DNA from: Cydia pomonella
Lineage: Eukaryota; Arthropoda; Insecta; Lepidoptera; Tortricidae
Assembly: GCF_033807575.1 (NCBI RefSeq)
Contig: NC_084716.1
Location: 6,572,001-6,636,000 of the forward strand
Length of the DNA: 64,000 nucleotides
Direction of reading: 5' to 3'
Of this stretch, positions 33,300-45,007 are shown piece after piece; position 1 is the first letter of the stretch, and each line of letters begins with the position of its first letter. A program made the translations under genes and the position numbers. Below the pieces are notes generated by a model. That model ran no database searches, had not been told where the DNA came from, and saw only the letters and a program-made list of their open reading frames with translations.

Positions 33300-34040
33300 T
33301 TGGAACTATCGAAACTGGCTGCATTCTTCGTAGCTAGGACTAGTGTGTCATAGTTTTCAGGCTTTAAAGCATCTAAAAGATTTTTTATAGTAGGCTTAAT
33401 TTTTTTTATTTCTAAGATTAATTTACCCAGCTCTCGCATTTTCCTGGAAGTTACATTTATGAAATGTGCTTCGCGGTGTGTTCTGAGATATTGTAAGCCA
33501 AAAGAACAAATTAATGGATCTTTTTTGGCCTCCTAAGATATTTTGTCTGCCCGCATTCGTGGAAAAACATCGGTCAGCAACTTCTGATTAACTTTTATAT
33601 TTCGTAGTAGAAAATTTTGTGCGTCGGCTTGAATTTTTGAGCTGTAAGGTAAATTCTGACATTTTTTTGTGTTTCCAAAGTTGTTTTCGAGCATAAAACC
33701 CTAAGCACGTAGTACATGGTAAATAGTCCTCGTGTTTGGTATATTTTTGTTTTTTCATAGGTTTGAATGATTCATTTTGACTGTTAGTAATATAGTTACC
33801 CTTTTTACGCAAATTAGCGAATACAGTTTTACGAAGCTTACTATTTTTAGGAGCCCACAAAGCTCTCTGAACTTCGGTCTCCGCAGGATGGTTTCTAACA
33901 ACATGCCTTGCAAAATTTAAAACTAAACTTTCACAATAAAAGCAAAAATCCCTTTCTCGCCTTCTTTTATTACACTCTGAATTTCTGTTTACCAATACCG
34001 GGGTTGCAGTCGCAGTCGTGTCACGGTCAGTTGGTTCAAC
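33300..34040 (-). pseudogene. Second Crypton-type recombinase fragment
   Basis: Residues correspond to the N-terminal half of the element at 11450-13794: finger DFCFYCESLVLNFARHVVRN, RKKGNYITNS and DYLPCTTCLGFYARKQLWKH, then, after a frame change, QNFLLRN, RTHREAHFIN and KMRELGKLILEIKK. One in-frame stop (after RADKIS) and a frameshift near 33660 break it. A splice-acceptor-like ttatttcag precedes 34040, at the same position as in the first copy, supporting a conserved upstream intron. The catalytic C-terminal half is missing, and sequence 5' of 33300 (minus sense downstream) is unrelated. Confidence 0.75.
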
Positions 34041-34900
34041 CTGAAATAAATCAGTAGTTATAAATTTTTTTAACAACAAGCTAAGGTTAACCATGACTAG
34101 TAACTGGTAGGGAATGCAATAACCGGACAACTTTCATAACCGGGTATTTTATCGGTTACGATATAAAAGTAACCGGTTAATCGGTTATAACCGGTTATTC
34201 TATATATTTACGTTTTCATAGAAATAAAAGGCTAACTATGGTTATGCAGCGCAAATGAAACAAAAAAACAGCCTGACTATCATCATCATCATCACCTTAC
34301 TTGCATCTACTGCTAAATACTACCTCTACCTACCTCTACCTCTCCCATTGGACGCCATCGACTATCCTCTAATTTGACTATATTTTGAACCCATTTAGTT
34401 TAATTCTCTTCGCCACTGGGCGTTAAATAATAAAATATGATTTTTTTTTTAGAAATTCGACTGACGGAAATACCAATTGCCTACCGAATTAGCGAAACCA
34501 TTAGTAAACATTAAAAATGCCGAATTTTGAGAACTACTTTATTACGAGCTATTTTTAACTTTGTTTGCGTGTTCGGGTCAAATCTTGCAACTGAACTTTT
34601 ATGTATTGTCCTCAATCGATTCAGATAAAATTTTGCATATACATATATAAGTTTAGTTGGATGACAATGTAATATGCATTTATGCATGCATGTTATGTCA
34701 TTCTTAATCCAATATGGCGGACAGTTCAAGATGGTGCACTCATGAAAGGGGGGTATAAGAAAAAAAGTAGGTATATTATAGAAAAATTGCTAAAAACAAG
34801 TTAATCTCTTGAAAAGATTTATTTTATATCATATAGATACGGGATTTTGTAGCTATGCACTAGGTATCTAAGCATAAAAAGGGCGATATTAAACTTTGTT
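34041..34900. other. No gene; ataaccggtta motif cluster
   Basis: Around 34130-34200 variants of ataaccggtta occur several times (ggttataaccggttattc). A short catcatcatcatc run lies at about 34281. No coding signal. Confidence 0.5.
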
Positions 34901-35300
34901 TAGGTAATACACTTTTTATTAAAACAAAACGCTTACAATTTACAACTTATATACTTACATACATTATATATACATTTGACCGGTAAAAAGTTTAAGTTCA
35001 CACTACGGTTTCAGTAGAAATTTATTCTTTACAAATTCCCCACTCCGCCAGGTTCTGCATGAACAGGTCCTGGGCGGGGGCGGAGTGATTTATGGTGCAC
35101 TGAAACACCTCCCATGGACTTTGTTGTGTGTGTTGGCATTAAAGGTCCATTTTTTTTTTTTGACCCAGGGGGAATCCGTTATGGATCCCACTGGCACGGG
35201 AGAAGCCGAGTGGGTATGTCCGACTCCCACGGACTAAACCCCCTGGGGTGTTCCACCGCGCGCTTTGTGGACGGGGTTTCGGGAACGCGATTGTAGACTT

Positions 35301-35538
35301 CACTGAAAAAAATAGATAGCCGAACTGGTTTTGTAACTTTACTAAATAACTAAACTACGGTTATAAGAAAATAAACTTTGCATAAATTTACAAACTTATT
35401 TTGTAGTGTATACCCAGTACCTGAACACTGACAGCCAAACACGGTTTTGTATCATATAACACATAGTTCGCAAGTCCCAATTTTTGTGTAAACAGTAACC
35501 AAAATTTTGTTACAGTTATGCAAACATTTCTTTCAGTG
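35301..35538. mobile_element. AT-rich insert with CACTGAAA ends in the LINE 3' UTR
   Basis: Begins cactgaaaaaaatagatag and ends atttctttcagtg, giving short inverted ends (CACTGAAA). The sequences just outside are GC-rich and read as one LINE UTR. No ORF, and no clear target duplication. Confidence 0.45.
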
Positions 35539-35697
35539 TTCCGATACCCCGTCGGCGTTGCCATTACGGGCTCGACTTTTGTGGCTGCTGCAGCAGCCTA
35601 CTCCGCTGAAGACGCCTCGGAACACTTGAGGGCCTTCCAGCTCGGAACCTCTTTAGGCGAGTGATGGAACTCCCGGCCCATCACCCGCAGGTTCCCG

Positions 35698-36438
35698 TTA
35701 AGGCGGTATCATTCGGGCTGCGTATGCCCTTAGACGCCGACCTGGCCTCCTACGGCGCTGAGGGAGCGAATTCGCATCGTCCTCGCGCATTCTCTCTGCA
35801 GCCTCCTTTTGCGACAGGACGGTGACGCTAAAGGAGGCCACTGCCGCCCACGCTTCCTCACTGCTGAGCATGCGGCGTATTAGCGCCGGCAGCGAGAGGT
35901 CTCCTCCTATGGTCGAGGACAGGATAGCGCGAGGCTCCGCCCACGCAGGGCACTCTTCGCGCGTGTGTTGCGCCGTGTCCACGGCTCCTCCATCGCAATG
36001 ATGGCACGCTGTCGTCGGCTCCCTTCCCAACCTCTCACACAGGTACCAGCCGAAACAGCCGTGCCCCGTTAGGAGCTGCGTGAGATGGAAGGAGGGTGCG
36101 CCATGCTTGCGTTCGACCCATTCTTTCAAAACGCGCCGAACAGCGGCCACCAGATCCCGGCTAGCTCCCGGGATTTCCAGACGCTCTGACCACTGCTGGT
36201 AGAGGACGTCTCGTGCCTCTTCACGCCACTGGCGGACCTCACGAGGGGCAGGCCAGTTCTCCTCCCTCCTTGCTGCTAGCACCCGCCAATTGACCGCGGA
36301 CTGAACCTTGGCTTCAAGATCCCATGGCGGGTTCCCAGCTAGCAGGCCGGCTGCTGCGTGCGAGTTGTCGCGGTACGCTCGAGCCACCCTGAGAGACTCC
36401 GAGCTGGCCAAGGGATCGGGCCACCTCGCCCAATCCAT
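35698..36438 (-). pseudogene. R1-type LINE ORF2 C-terminus with CCHC motif
   Basis: 246 residues, GC-rich and in one frame. The CCHC knuckle is ACHHCDGGAVDTAQHTREEC, preceded by LLTGHGCFGWYLCERLGREP and followed by AILSSTIGGDLSLPALIRRM and SQKEAAERMREDD. This order is diagnostic of the region after the reverse transcriptase in the R1/TRAS/SART clade. The RT and endonuclease are absent. The N-terminal edge (DWARWPDPLASSESLRVARA) is where coding sequence of the neighbouring transposase stops. Confidence 0.85.
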
Positions 36439-36439
36439 T

Positions 36440-37994
36440 TCTCTGGATAGTTAACGTCTAACCACTGTCGCACACCCCGGTAGTAGTGAGCTGGGCAGCC
36501 ATCGTGTTGGTAGATCATGGCCATCCTCGTTCCAAGCGGCACATCCTCCAGCAGTATGGGTAATTCTTCCTTTAAAAAATGTTCGTAGGCGATGCCGGTT
36601 AAGCGTGCCGGCAGAAAGAATGGCCCGATCAACATGTCGTGCACAATGCCCATCCACACATTTAAAGAAAATCTCTGTTGGTGAGCTCCTTCCTTCGATT
36701 TTCTTGGGTTTTCACCTTTAGGGGCCCAAAAATGTAGGTTGTGGTAGTTTGTGATACCATCGCGGTCGAAGTTGGATTCGTCTGTCCACAGGATATTCTT
36801 CAGGTACTCCGGATCGTCAATGTCAGTATTAAGTAAAAATCTGCAGAAATCCATCCTCTTAGCAGGATCTCCCTCCTGGATGGCGTGTACCGGAGTGTAA
36901 TGGTACGGATACAGCCGTGCTGAGTGCAGCGTGAACCAAACCCTCCACTGTGACATACCAAGCTGGTTAGCCACAACTCTGGTTGATGTAGTGCCGTCGG
37001 CCCGGAACAACTCCAGTATTTGTTCCTCTTCAACAGGATTATGAACTGGAGGTCTTCCAGCATCAGCTTGTCGTCGTTGAACTGATCCCGTTTCTCGAAT
37101 ACGTCGTAAGTCGTACCAAACACACCGACGTCAGGTAAACGGCGATTTGGAAATCGTCGTTGATATTCTCTCCGTGCTGCAGCAGCGTCACCGTCAGCAA
37201 ATCCGTAACAATACAGGATATCTGCGTATTCTTCAAATTGGTAAGCCGCCATTTGATAAAGAAACAAACAAAAGGTCCGAATTGGAAGGATAGTTGAAAG
37301 TTACTGACAGATTACTAAATGGATACTGATAATGAAGCCTCGGTTAATCGCGAACACTTCCGAATACCTTCCTTTATTATTATTACTTTCATTTATTAAT
37401 TGCATCATAACATACGAACAATCCTGACCTTGAAACTCAAAAGATAACAAAGGATTAAAGTTTGACTTTGCACAAACAAACCGATTTCGGGTCATACGCT
37501 CCCAGCACGCCAGCTACCTGTTCTGTTATTAAGGTTATTATTTTTAATAATTTATTAAAACATGCCAACATTTTTACCTTTTCAGAAAGCTTATGAGTTA
37601 CGAAATTCATTTTTGTAATTTTTAAGTGAACTGTCATAAACATTTTTTTGAGGAATCGTCCTTGATGTGAAAAGAACCATTAAAAAATCTTAAACTTTTA
37701 ATTTCTAACCTTTTATTTTTCAAGACTGACTTAATTTTAGTCAGTTTTTTTAATTCAAATTATTGCTGTGTTCACTGGCTACAAGATAAATAAAAAGTAA
37801 TCATCCTAACGCATGTACTTTTTTTTTAATTGGCATTTTTAGGTCGCAAGGTGGCGTTTTTCCGGAAAAAACTTAAAACTCGTATAACTCGAAAACCATT
37901 AATTTTGGACCCCTAGTTGATAGGGCCAAAAACATTGTAAATGAGCTCTAGAATAACCCCTTTTAAGGAATAGGTCGATTTACCAGTCGCCCTG
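36440..37994 (-). pseudogene. Truncated DD41D-type transposon, relative of 24138-26600
   Basis: The transposase starts MAAYQFEEYADILYCYGFAD (37252), a DUF4817-type HTH. A one-base shift near 37090 moves it into the frame with RIRETGSVQRRQ. It then runs through LFRADGTTSTRVVANQLG, WTDESNFDRDG (first D), MIYQHDGCPAHYYRG (second D) and GGPIPWPARS at 36440, where homology ends just before the third catalytic D. The R1-type LINE begins there. There is no intron at the position used by 24665-25862. The upstream end has a TIR-like ccagtcgccctgta ending at 37994 with TA adjacent. The opposite end is lost. Confidence 0.8.
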
Positions 37995-38284
37995 TATATT
38001 ACACACACAATGATCCGAAGGGCTTTCGAGGTCGAAAACTTGGATTTGTCATTACTATTTCATCACTACCAATATGTATAAAATTTTATAAATATATTAA
38101 TTTAAACATTTTCGTTTCAGATAGTCAAGTGCCGCCTAAAAAGCATTTGTTATTATTTTAGTTTAGCTATAGTTACGGGCCGACAAAGGGATATAATTGG
38201 ATAAAGCTCGGTCTCTATTAAAATCTTTAAATATAAATTTGGCTTTCCTTAATATATAACCCGTAACATACTCAATTTGAGCAA

Positions 38285-38665
38285 AAAAAAAAATGTATCA
38301 CCTTTCTTAATATTTATTCCAACTCGGACATGGTCAAAATTGATGTCATATTTCTCTGGAGCACGATAAAGTGCAGGTTTGTCAAAAAAGGTCTTACTGA
38401 AACACTTAAATCCACTGCCCTGGTCTTTCTCAGAATTATATCCTGGAGAATGCCACGAATTTAAATTTTTGATTATCAATGCCGCGGAGGCAACCTCAAA
38501 ATATACACACGTCGGGTTGTTGCTTCTTGCACCATGGCTCTTCACACAGCCAAAAAAGTTTTCAAGGGGATTCTGGTTAAAAAAGCGTAACCATATGGAC
38601 TTTATCTCATGCTTTTGGAACAGCAGATTTTTTAAATATTCAAATTTTCTGCGTAGCCAATTATT
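38285..38665 (-). pseudogene. P-element transposase C-terminal fragment
   Basis: Minus-strand translation gives WLRRKFEYLKNLLFQKHEIK, then RFFNQNPLENFFGCVKSHGA, RSNNPTCVYFEVASAALIIK and NLNSWHSP. The NQNPLENFFG...R..G.RSNNPTC..F..A stretch is the signature of the P-element transposase C-terminal domain. Only about 120 codons survive, with no THAP finger or GTP-binding part. Downstream sequence loses the frame. Confidence 0.75.
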
Positions 38666-39189
38666 AATAGGTTATTAATAGGCACGGTCGAAACGTGACT
38701 TTTTCTGTATCCTTGGGGTGTTACAAACTTCATCAATATTAAAACCTCTTTATTTTTCGTCCAAACACTGATGGCTTAATTTGCATACCATGCCAAAATA
38801 TACCACGCCGCAATATCCCATGCCAAAATACAACAGATAAAAGATTCCAATTTTAAATATCCCACAATAAAATATTGCTGTACATTTATACGGTGAAATT
38901 TCCCAAAAGGTTTTATGTCAAAACAAAATTGTTGATATTTTTTCTCGATATTGAAATGTCTTTTCTAAGATCAGTAGTCTTATTGGTCACCCAGACAGTC
39001 AGGTAAAATTCTGTAGATCGACATGTGTAACTTTAGCAGGTTATTCGAATCAGCCGAATGAAACAAACAACTCTAGAGGCGGTTGATAAAAAATAATTGA
39101 ATTTCCCTTTGTAAATAAACAATTATCGATTACATCCTTATAGATTTTTGGACACGTTAGCATAATTGCTCTCCTGGCAACCCTGTGCG
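38666..39189. other. No gene seen
   Basis: AT-rich sequence between the P-element fragment and the LINE 5' region, with no recognisable feature. Confidence 0.5.
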
Positions 39190-39447
39190 ATAGACGCCAT
39201 AATAAAATCCGTCCCTGTAAATATCATTTTTTTGCCGGTAAAAGTGTTAATTGAGTTGTTTTTCCTGCCTCAATCAACGATAATAGCAGATATTATTGTT
39301 TTAGCGCTATTTACAAACATGTGAAAGTGTAAATATATCGAAACTAATTCGGACTTGGAATCAGTGCAAACTCGTTAGTCATAAGTGCCGTGGTTTCGGC
39401 TGGCGCTTAAGCCGTTTTGTCGACATCTGCATAAACTCTAACCTGAA

Positions 39448-40359
39448 ATGTCGAAAATGCTGGGTTCGGGCTTAAAGCGAACTCCGCCAAATACTCCGAC
39501 GCCGGAGCATCAAGAAAAAGTCGCTGATACGCCTATCACACAATCACAGTCTGGCTCGATGTCCAGCCTATCAACTTTGGACAATGAACAAATAAATTCC
39601 AGGTTCAAACGTAAGCGGGAGGACAATGCAGAGCTCATGCACGAGATACGGAGCCTGCTGGCGTCAGAGTCTGCTAAATCTGACAAAAAGTTTGCGGGCC
39701 TGCAGTCTGTTATGGACGAAATTAAAACTCAAAACGCAGAAATTAAAGCGTCAATTGAATTCACCTCGAAACAATATGACGACCTCAAGGTAAAACTCGA
39801 CCGGCTTGAAACTGAAAGAAAAGAAGAACGAGCCTATATTTCACAATTAGAAACCAAAGTGGAAACCCTGGAGCGGTATTTGAACATTACTAAACTGGAA
39901 ATAAAAAACATCCCTAAGGAAAAAGATGAAACTAAGGATGATATTCGGAAGTTAGTGACAGCAACAGCCAAAGTGATAGACATGCCCGTGCAATATCATG
40001 ACATAAAGGATGTTTTTCGCTCTGGGCGGCGGAACGATCCGGCTTCACCAATAGTGGTTGATTTTACGAGTGCTATCATTAAAGACAACATGTTAAAAAA
40101 AGCAAGACAATTTAACACAAAAAATAAACTCAGCACCAGCCACCTGGACAGGGAGGGACCGGCCCGACCTATTTATGTAGCTGAAAAACTAACTCCACAC
40201 GGACAACACATGTACTACCTAGCAAGAACATTCGCTCGGGAGCACAAGTTTAAACATTGCTGGACCTCACATGGCAGAATCTTCCTACGGAGAGAGGATG
40301 GAGGGCGTGTCTTCCCAATTGAAAGTGAAGCTGATCTGCGTAATGTGCCTACAGGTTGA
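39448..40359 (+). CDS. LINE ORF1 protein (coiled coil plus FP-like C-terminal domain)
   Basis: 303 residues. A Pro/Ser/Thr-rich N-terminus (RTPPNTPTPEHQ) precedes a long charged heptad region at about 65-145 (KLDRLETERKEERAYISQLE) likely to form a coiled coil. The C-terminal part (FRSGRRNDPASPIVVDFTSA, RPIYVAEKLTPHGQHMYYLA, HCWTSHGRIFLRRED) matches the layout of the Baculo_FP-type domain reported in many insect LINE ORF1 proteins. The product should be an RNA-binding chaperone that packages element RNA. The intact frame and a 309-bp gap to ORF2 are normal for the group. Confidence 0.8.
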   Translation: MSKMLGSGLKRTPPNTPTPEHQEKVADTPITQSQSGSMSSLSTLDNEQINSRFKRKREDNAELMHEIRSLLASESAKSDKKFAGLQSVMDEIKTQNAEIKASIEFTSKQYDDLKVKLDRLETERKEERAYISQLETKVETLERYLNITKLEIKNIPKEKDETKDDIRKLVTATAKVIDMPVQYHDIKDVFRSGRRNDPASPIVVDFTSAIIKDNMLKKARQFNTKNKLSTSHLDREGPARPIYVAEKLTPHGQHMYYLARTFAREHKFKHCWTSHGRIFLRREDGGRVFPIESEADLRNVPTG

Positions 40360-40668
40360 CTAGGCTGGAAATATTACCCTGGAAATAGTTTGTCGGATTA
40401 TAAGTTAAGTTGGAAAACATGCTACCAGTTAGTATTAAATATTTTTCATCTAATATATATAAAAGTAGACATAAGCTCAATACAAAATGAATACACTCAC
40501 ACTAACATTGAAGTAGAATTAGGTTCACAAATTTATATCTGTACACACTTACACAAACTTATAAACAATACTCATGTTAAACCTAGGGAATGTAACTTCT
40601 GTGAAAAACAAACCAAAATGCACCTCTATTTGCACAAAAATCTATTTTTTATATTCTTAAGTAAGTAA

Positions 40669-43600
40669 ATGGCCTGTACCAACCAAAAGATTATCTCCGA
40701 TATAGATAGTGTAACTGTTGCCTCTGCATATAACTGTGCCACTGAAGAATGTAACCTACTATTAAGTAAATCTAGTTTAAGCTTGAACATTGTTAGTCAA
40801 AACATCCGTAGCGTTTACAAAAACTTTGATGGTTTTATAGCACAACTAAGTCGCTTCGAATTTGAAATAGATATTATAATATTAACTGAATGCTGGCTAA
40901 GTGATCATAAATTGGTACCTTCCTTGGTAGGTTATGTTTCATATTCCTCCTCAAAGTGCCTAAACCAAAATGATGGTATTGTTATATATGTGAAACAAAA
41001 TATCAAAAACTCTGTAATTGAATGTGAACCAATTGGTGCAAATTTAATGTTACTAAAAATTCAACCTGACATCTACAGGGTGATTCAGGAGACGTGAGCA
41101 GGATCAAGCTTGAGCATTCAGTAAGTTATAAGCAACTGTGTCGTACCAGTATTTGTGAGATTAACGTTCTTTTATTTTTTACTGTTCAAAAAAAAATGTT
41201 ATAATTTATTTACACCATGTATGGTCACCCTATTTGTTTTATCCATAACAAGTGACAAATTGAATGTCATCGGAGTCTGGTTACTTTTGAAAAATCGTAT
41301 CTCACTCAAGTGTGACATTTTGTTTTCTTCATAATCAAACCGCTGTCATAACGGTTAAAGAGGTTTTATCTTTCTTAATTAAGTGTTGTAGGGTGTCCAT
41401 GATTGAAGATTATCAAATTTGTCCTTCCCAAAAAGTTAAATAACAGAAATAAAGCGAGATTGTTTTACTTAAATATGATGGTGAACGGTTCATTAACATT
41501 TACTGATTGTGTAGGCTTAGTCCTGCTCACGTCTCATGAATCACCCTGTATATACTGGCAGTATACCGCTCCCCGTCTATACAATCTATTGATGGATTTC
41601 TGAGCTCCTTGGAACAAATTATTCGGCCAATTTCCTATGGAAATAATTTAATGATAGTTGGTGACATAAACATTGATATCAAACCAAATAGTATTGACAG
41701 GAACAAAGCACCATACCTTAATCTATGCGCTGAGCTTGGTATGTTACCAGGTCATTCTTACCCAACACGATTGTCAAATTGCCTAGATCATGTTATTATA
41801 AAGACGGCACTGCCCGCTTCTATTTTTGTCATTGACTCCACAGTAACCGATCATGCACTTGTTCTATTAAACCTTTCACTGTGCCTTCCTCAGTCTACAA
41901 ATATGCAATTCCATAATAAAATTAAATACACACAGGCAGTTGAATATCTTCATAATATTGACTATTCATTTATCACCAGTTCAGCTGATGTTAACCATGC
42001 ATTTACCCAGTTTGTCGACACATTAGCTATGGCAATAAAAATGAACTCTAAATGTTGCCCTGTGCCTTGTAGGAAGAGAACGCTTAAACCTTGGCTAACG
42101 CCAGGTCTTTTAAGGTGCATCCGCCATAGAGACCGTCTTCATAAAAAAAGTCAGAATGATCCAAATAACGAAGTTCTACTCATCTCATACAAGCGATATC
42201 GTAATTTTTGTAATACTCTATTAAGAAATCTGAGACATAAATATGATAGGACGTTGTTGCAGTGTGCAAAGTCAAATAAGGAAACATGGACGGCAATTAA
42301 ATCAATAGTTAATTATAAAAAACTGCCAAACTCAGCTCATGAATTAATTAGCTCAGGAAACAAGGCCTCTGATGATATTGAAGTTGTCAGTGACTACTTT
42401 TCTAAGATTGGTCAACAATTGGCTAAAGCAATAACAAATAATGGAACAAATTTAAATATACACAGTTTTCCCATGCCAAGAGCTTTACAATCCATAGTTT
42501 TATTGCCTCCAGATGAAGCTGAAATAGAATCCTTAATACTTAGTCTCAAAACTGATTGTGCCACCGGCTGGGATCTCATTCCAGCAAAACTGCTTAAACT
42601 TGCAAAAAATGTAATTATTAACCCTCTCACAAAACTTATTAAAATGTGTTTTAAACAAGGGGTCTTCCCTGCGGTACTTAAAAGATCCCTAATCACACCT
42701 GTTCATAAAGGAGGGAGCCAAGACAATGTTGCTAATTACAGGCCAATCTCAGTTTTGTCAACACTCTCAAAAATCCTTGAAAGAGCTCTAAATAACCGTC
42801 TTGTTAAATACTTGGAGCACCATAAAATTTTATCAAACTGTCAATTTGGATTCAGGCCAGGCAGGAGCACGGAAGACGCCGTCAGTGCTTTGACTGAACA
42901 CGTTATTACCCAATTAGATACTAAAAAGAAATGCCTGGGCGTTTTCCTTGATCTTGCCAAGGCATTTGATACTGTCTCGATCCCAGAGCTTATCGACAAG
43001 CTGGATTGCATTGGCATAAGGGGAAAGGCTCACATGATATTCAGTGACTTCCTGGTCAATCGTACACAGCAAGTTAAAATAGGTAACACTGTTAGTAAAG
43101 ATTCCCCTGTTGTTTATGGAGTGCCCCAGGGCAGTATATTGGGACCCAGCTTGTTTCTAATTTACATAAATGACTTGTGTCAATTATCTCTTACAAAGGG
43201 AAAAATTTTCACTTATGCTGATGATACATCCATAATTTTCCATGGAGATACATGGGAGGAAGTGTACAGTAATGCTGAGATTGGACTCCATAAAATAAAT
43301 ACTTGGTTACAGAGAAATCTACTTACCTTGAACTTAAATAAGACCACATATTTACAATTTTCTTTAAATAAATCATTTATGTATAATAGGGAGCTTAAGG
43401 TTCACAAATGCAGTTTTCAGTCAGGAACTGATTGTACTTGTACTGTTATTGCTAAATCTGACTGTATTAAGTATCTGGGCGTTCTGCTTGATGACAGAAT
43501 GAGTTGGCAGCCACACCTAGACCTAACCTCAACACGGATAAGAAAATTAGTATATATTTTTAAGAAACTAAGAAATGTATCTGACCTAGTTTTATTGAAA

Positions 43601-44065
43601 AAAGTATATGTTGCTCTGGTTCAGCCAGTGATTGGTTATTGCAATGTTGTATGGGGTGGCGCTTGTAAAACCCACATGTTAAAATTAGAAAGAGCCCAGA
43701 GATCCCTGTTGAAGGTCATGACATGTAGATCATATAGATATCCAACGAGTCTATTATATAAACAATATCAATTGCTCTCTGTTAGACAACTATTTATACT
43801 TCAGTTAGTGCTAAAGCAGCATAAGCTTACCCCTTATGATCAAAATAAAATTACAAGCAAACGAACTTTGACTAATGTTTGTGCACCATATAAATGTAGA
43901 CTAGCTACGGCCAGACGGCAACAAAGATTTATGGGCATCTTTTTATATAATAAGATTAATAAAACCCTAAACATTTATCCCCTAAATAAACATGAGTGTA
44001 AGGAAAAACTTAAGTCCTGGTTGCTGTCATTAGACTATGTACAAACTGAAAGCATCTTACCCTGA
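40669..44065 (+). pseudogene. LINE ORF2 (endonuclease-RT), split by a MITE
   Basis: From ATG 40669 the endonuclease domain starts with IVSQNIRSVYKNFDGF and IDIIILTECWLSD. The frame is interrupted at 41076-41548 by a TIR element, then resumes as ILAVYRSPSIQSIDGF and MIVGDINIDIKP, and SNCLDHVIIKT. The reverse transcriptase has NYRPISVLSTLSKILERALN, GVFLDLAKAFDTV, GVPQGSILGPSLF and the catalytic FTYADDTS. The C-terminus is LERAQRSLLKVMTCR... Without the MITE and one TA copy the two halves are in frame and would make about 973 residues, so the MITE is the only lesion seen. Confidence 0.85.
41076..41548. mobile_element. 473-bp MITE in the LINE endonuclease domain
   Basis: Inverted ends: CAGGGTGATTCAGGAGACGT followed by gagcagga at the left, and tcctgctcacgtctcatgaa followed by tcaccctg at the right. 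TA is duplicated at 41074-41075 and 41549-41550. There is no transposase; a Tc1/mariner-like superfamily parent is likely from the TA target and CAGGGTG ends. Confidence 0.92.
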
Positions 44066-44069
44066 TTTA

Positions 44070-44071
<2 letters not shown>

Positions 44072-44139
<68 letters not shown>
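44072..44139. repeat. (CA)n microsatellite, ~34 repeats
   Basis: Uninterrupted ac repeats seven bases after the LINE ORF2 stop codon, within its 3' UTR. Confidence 0.97.
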
Positions 44140-44140
<1 letters not shown>

Positions 44141-44381
44141 CTACACAAAAAATATATATGTAAAATAAATTGCATTGTATTCTTATTAGAATGGCATTTG
44201 TTTTATAATATTAAAACAAGCCTTAATTATCTACTTTAAGTCTAAAATGAAAATGGTTAATGTCTTAATAGTTACTATTATGTTTGGGAGAGGACACTGA
44301 CTTCTGTAACACAGGTTTTTACCTAGCTCAGAAGTCAGGGACTTCAACACTAAAATGTACTTACCTTAATGCCAATAAAAA

Positions 44382-44384
<3 letters not shown>

Positions 44385-44413
<29 letters not shown>
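44385..44413 (+). repeat. (ATTT)n tail ending the LINE
   Basis: Seven tandem attt units follow ccaataaaaaaaatt. Short tandem tails of this kind terminate several LINE clades. Confidence 0.8.
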
Positions 44414-44514
44414 GTACATCCTATTTTCCACGTCTACTTCTTTCCACGTATGGGTCAATAACACCATCAAGTCTTAAGCCTACGAAACATTCAAATTGAA
44501 TCTAAAAAAACCCA

Positions 44515-44814
44515 TTACAAAAAGTAAAAAAAAGAATTAAAAAAAAAATTTAACGCGTATTTAACATTATATTGTATACACAATTCGATTTCTGGCTGGC
44601 GACACAACCATCTGTCCACTTCATATTTTCTCTTATACAGACCGTATGATAGTGCACAGTGGAGCCTTATGTTCTTTTCGGAATTATATAGACTCGCTGT
44701 CTCACGAAAATTTTCGTTGAAAACAAGCACCGTGCGATGATAAGACACGAATTGAAACGGAGAGTTATCAACAGTAGCATTCTTAACCGCACGCATAGTT
44801 ACACGATAAGACAC
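44515..44814 (-). pseudogene. Decayed ankyrin fragment, probable vankyrin relative
   Basis: One 99-residue frame contains IRLHCALSYGLYKRKYEVDR followed by WLCRQPEIEL. Aligned by eye with the intact ankyrin gene next door (TPLHYAVNNKDYELVKWLSK, RRDVDL) it keeps LH-A, YE-x-x-x-WL and the trailing D/E-L. The rest of the frame is low-complexity toward the C-terminus (FFFNSFFYFL) and does not look coding. Same strand as, and about 250 bp downstream of, 45064-45606. The relationship is inferred from a single ankyrin repeat and could be wrong. Confidence 0.4.
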
Positions 44815-45007
44815 TATTGCAGTCTTATCACTTACCGGCCGAAAGTCACGTTTCTCGCGTCATATCATCATCGTCCAAAAATAAAACGTAAAATGTGCAC
44901 TCACTCAGTTCCTACTATAGGATTCTCGAGTACATCATTACAAATATAAATAGGTGAATATTTTTGTGGTTGCAATGACACTCTTGTAAAAAAATTCAAA
45001 AACAACT

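Larger units (their letters stand above)
35010..36438 (-). mobile_element. R1-clade LINE, 5'-truncated 3' portion
   Basis: Contains the last 246 codons of ORF2 (35698-36438) followed by a GC-rich 3' UTR (35540-35697 and 35040-35300, with gtgggagtcggacatacc on the minus strand) and AATAAA near 35020. An AT-rich piece at 35301-35538 lies inside the UTR. The 5' side abuts a DD41D transposase mid-ORF at 36438, so this LINE either inserted there or was joined by rearrangement. Confidence 0.7.
39190..44414 (+). mobile_element. Nearly full-length Jockey/CR1-group LINE
   Basis: Holds a 5' UTR (approximate start 39190), ORF1 (39448-40359), ORF2 (40669-44065), a (CA)n tract and a 3' UTR with CCAATAAAAAAAA leading into an (ATTT)n tail at 44385-44413. 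Both ORFs are open except for one MITE insertion in ORF2. I did not find a target duplication because the 5' boundary is uncertain. The element is otherwise young-looking. Confidence 0.8.

Noticed and set aside
34130..34200. Regulatory cluster of ataaccggtta sites
   Set aside because: More simply a degenerate short tandem repeat; no gene nearby for it to control.
42412..42696. Antisense 94-aa frame in LINE ORF2
   Set aside because: Lies wholly within the RT coding region and has no domain.
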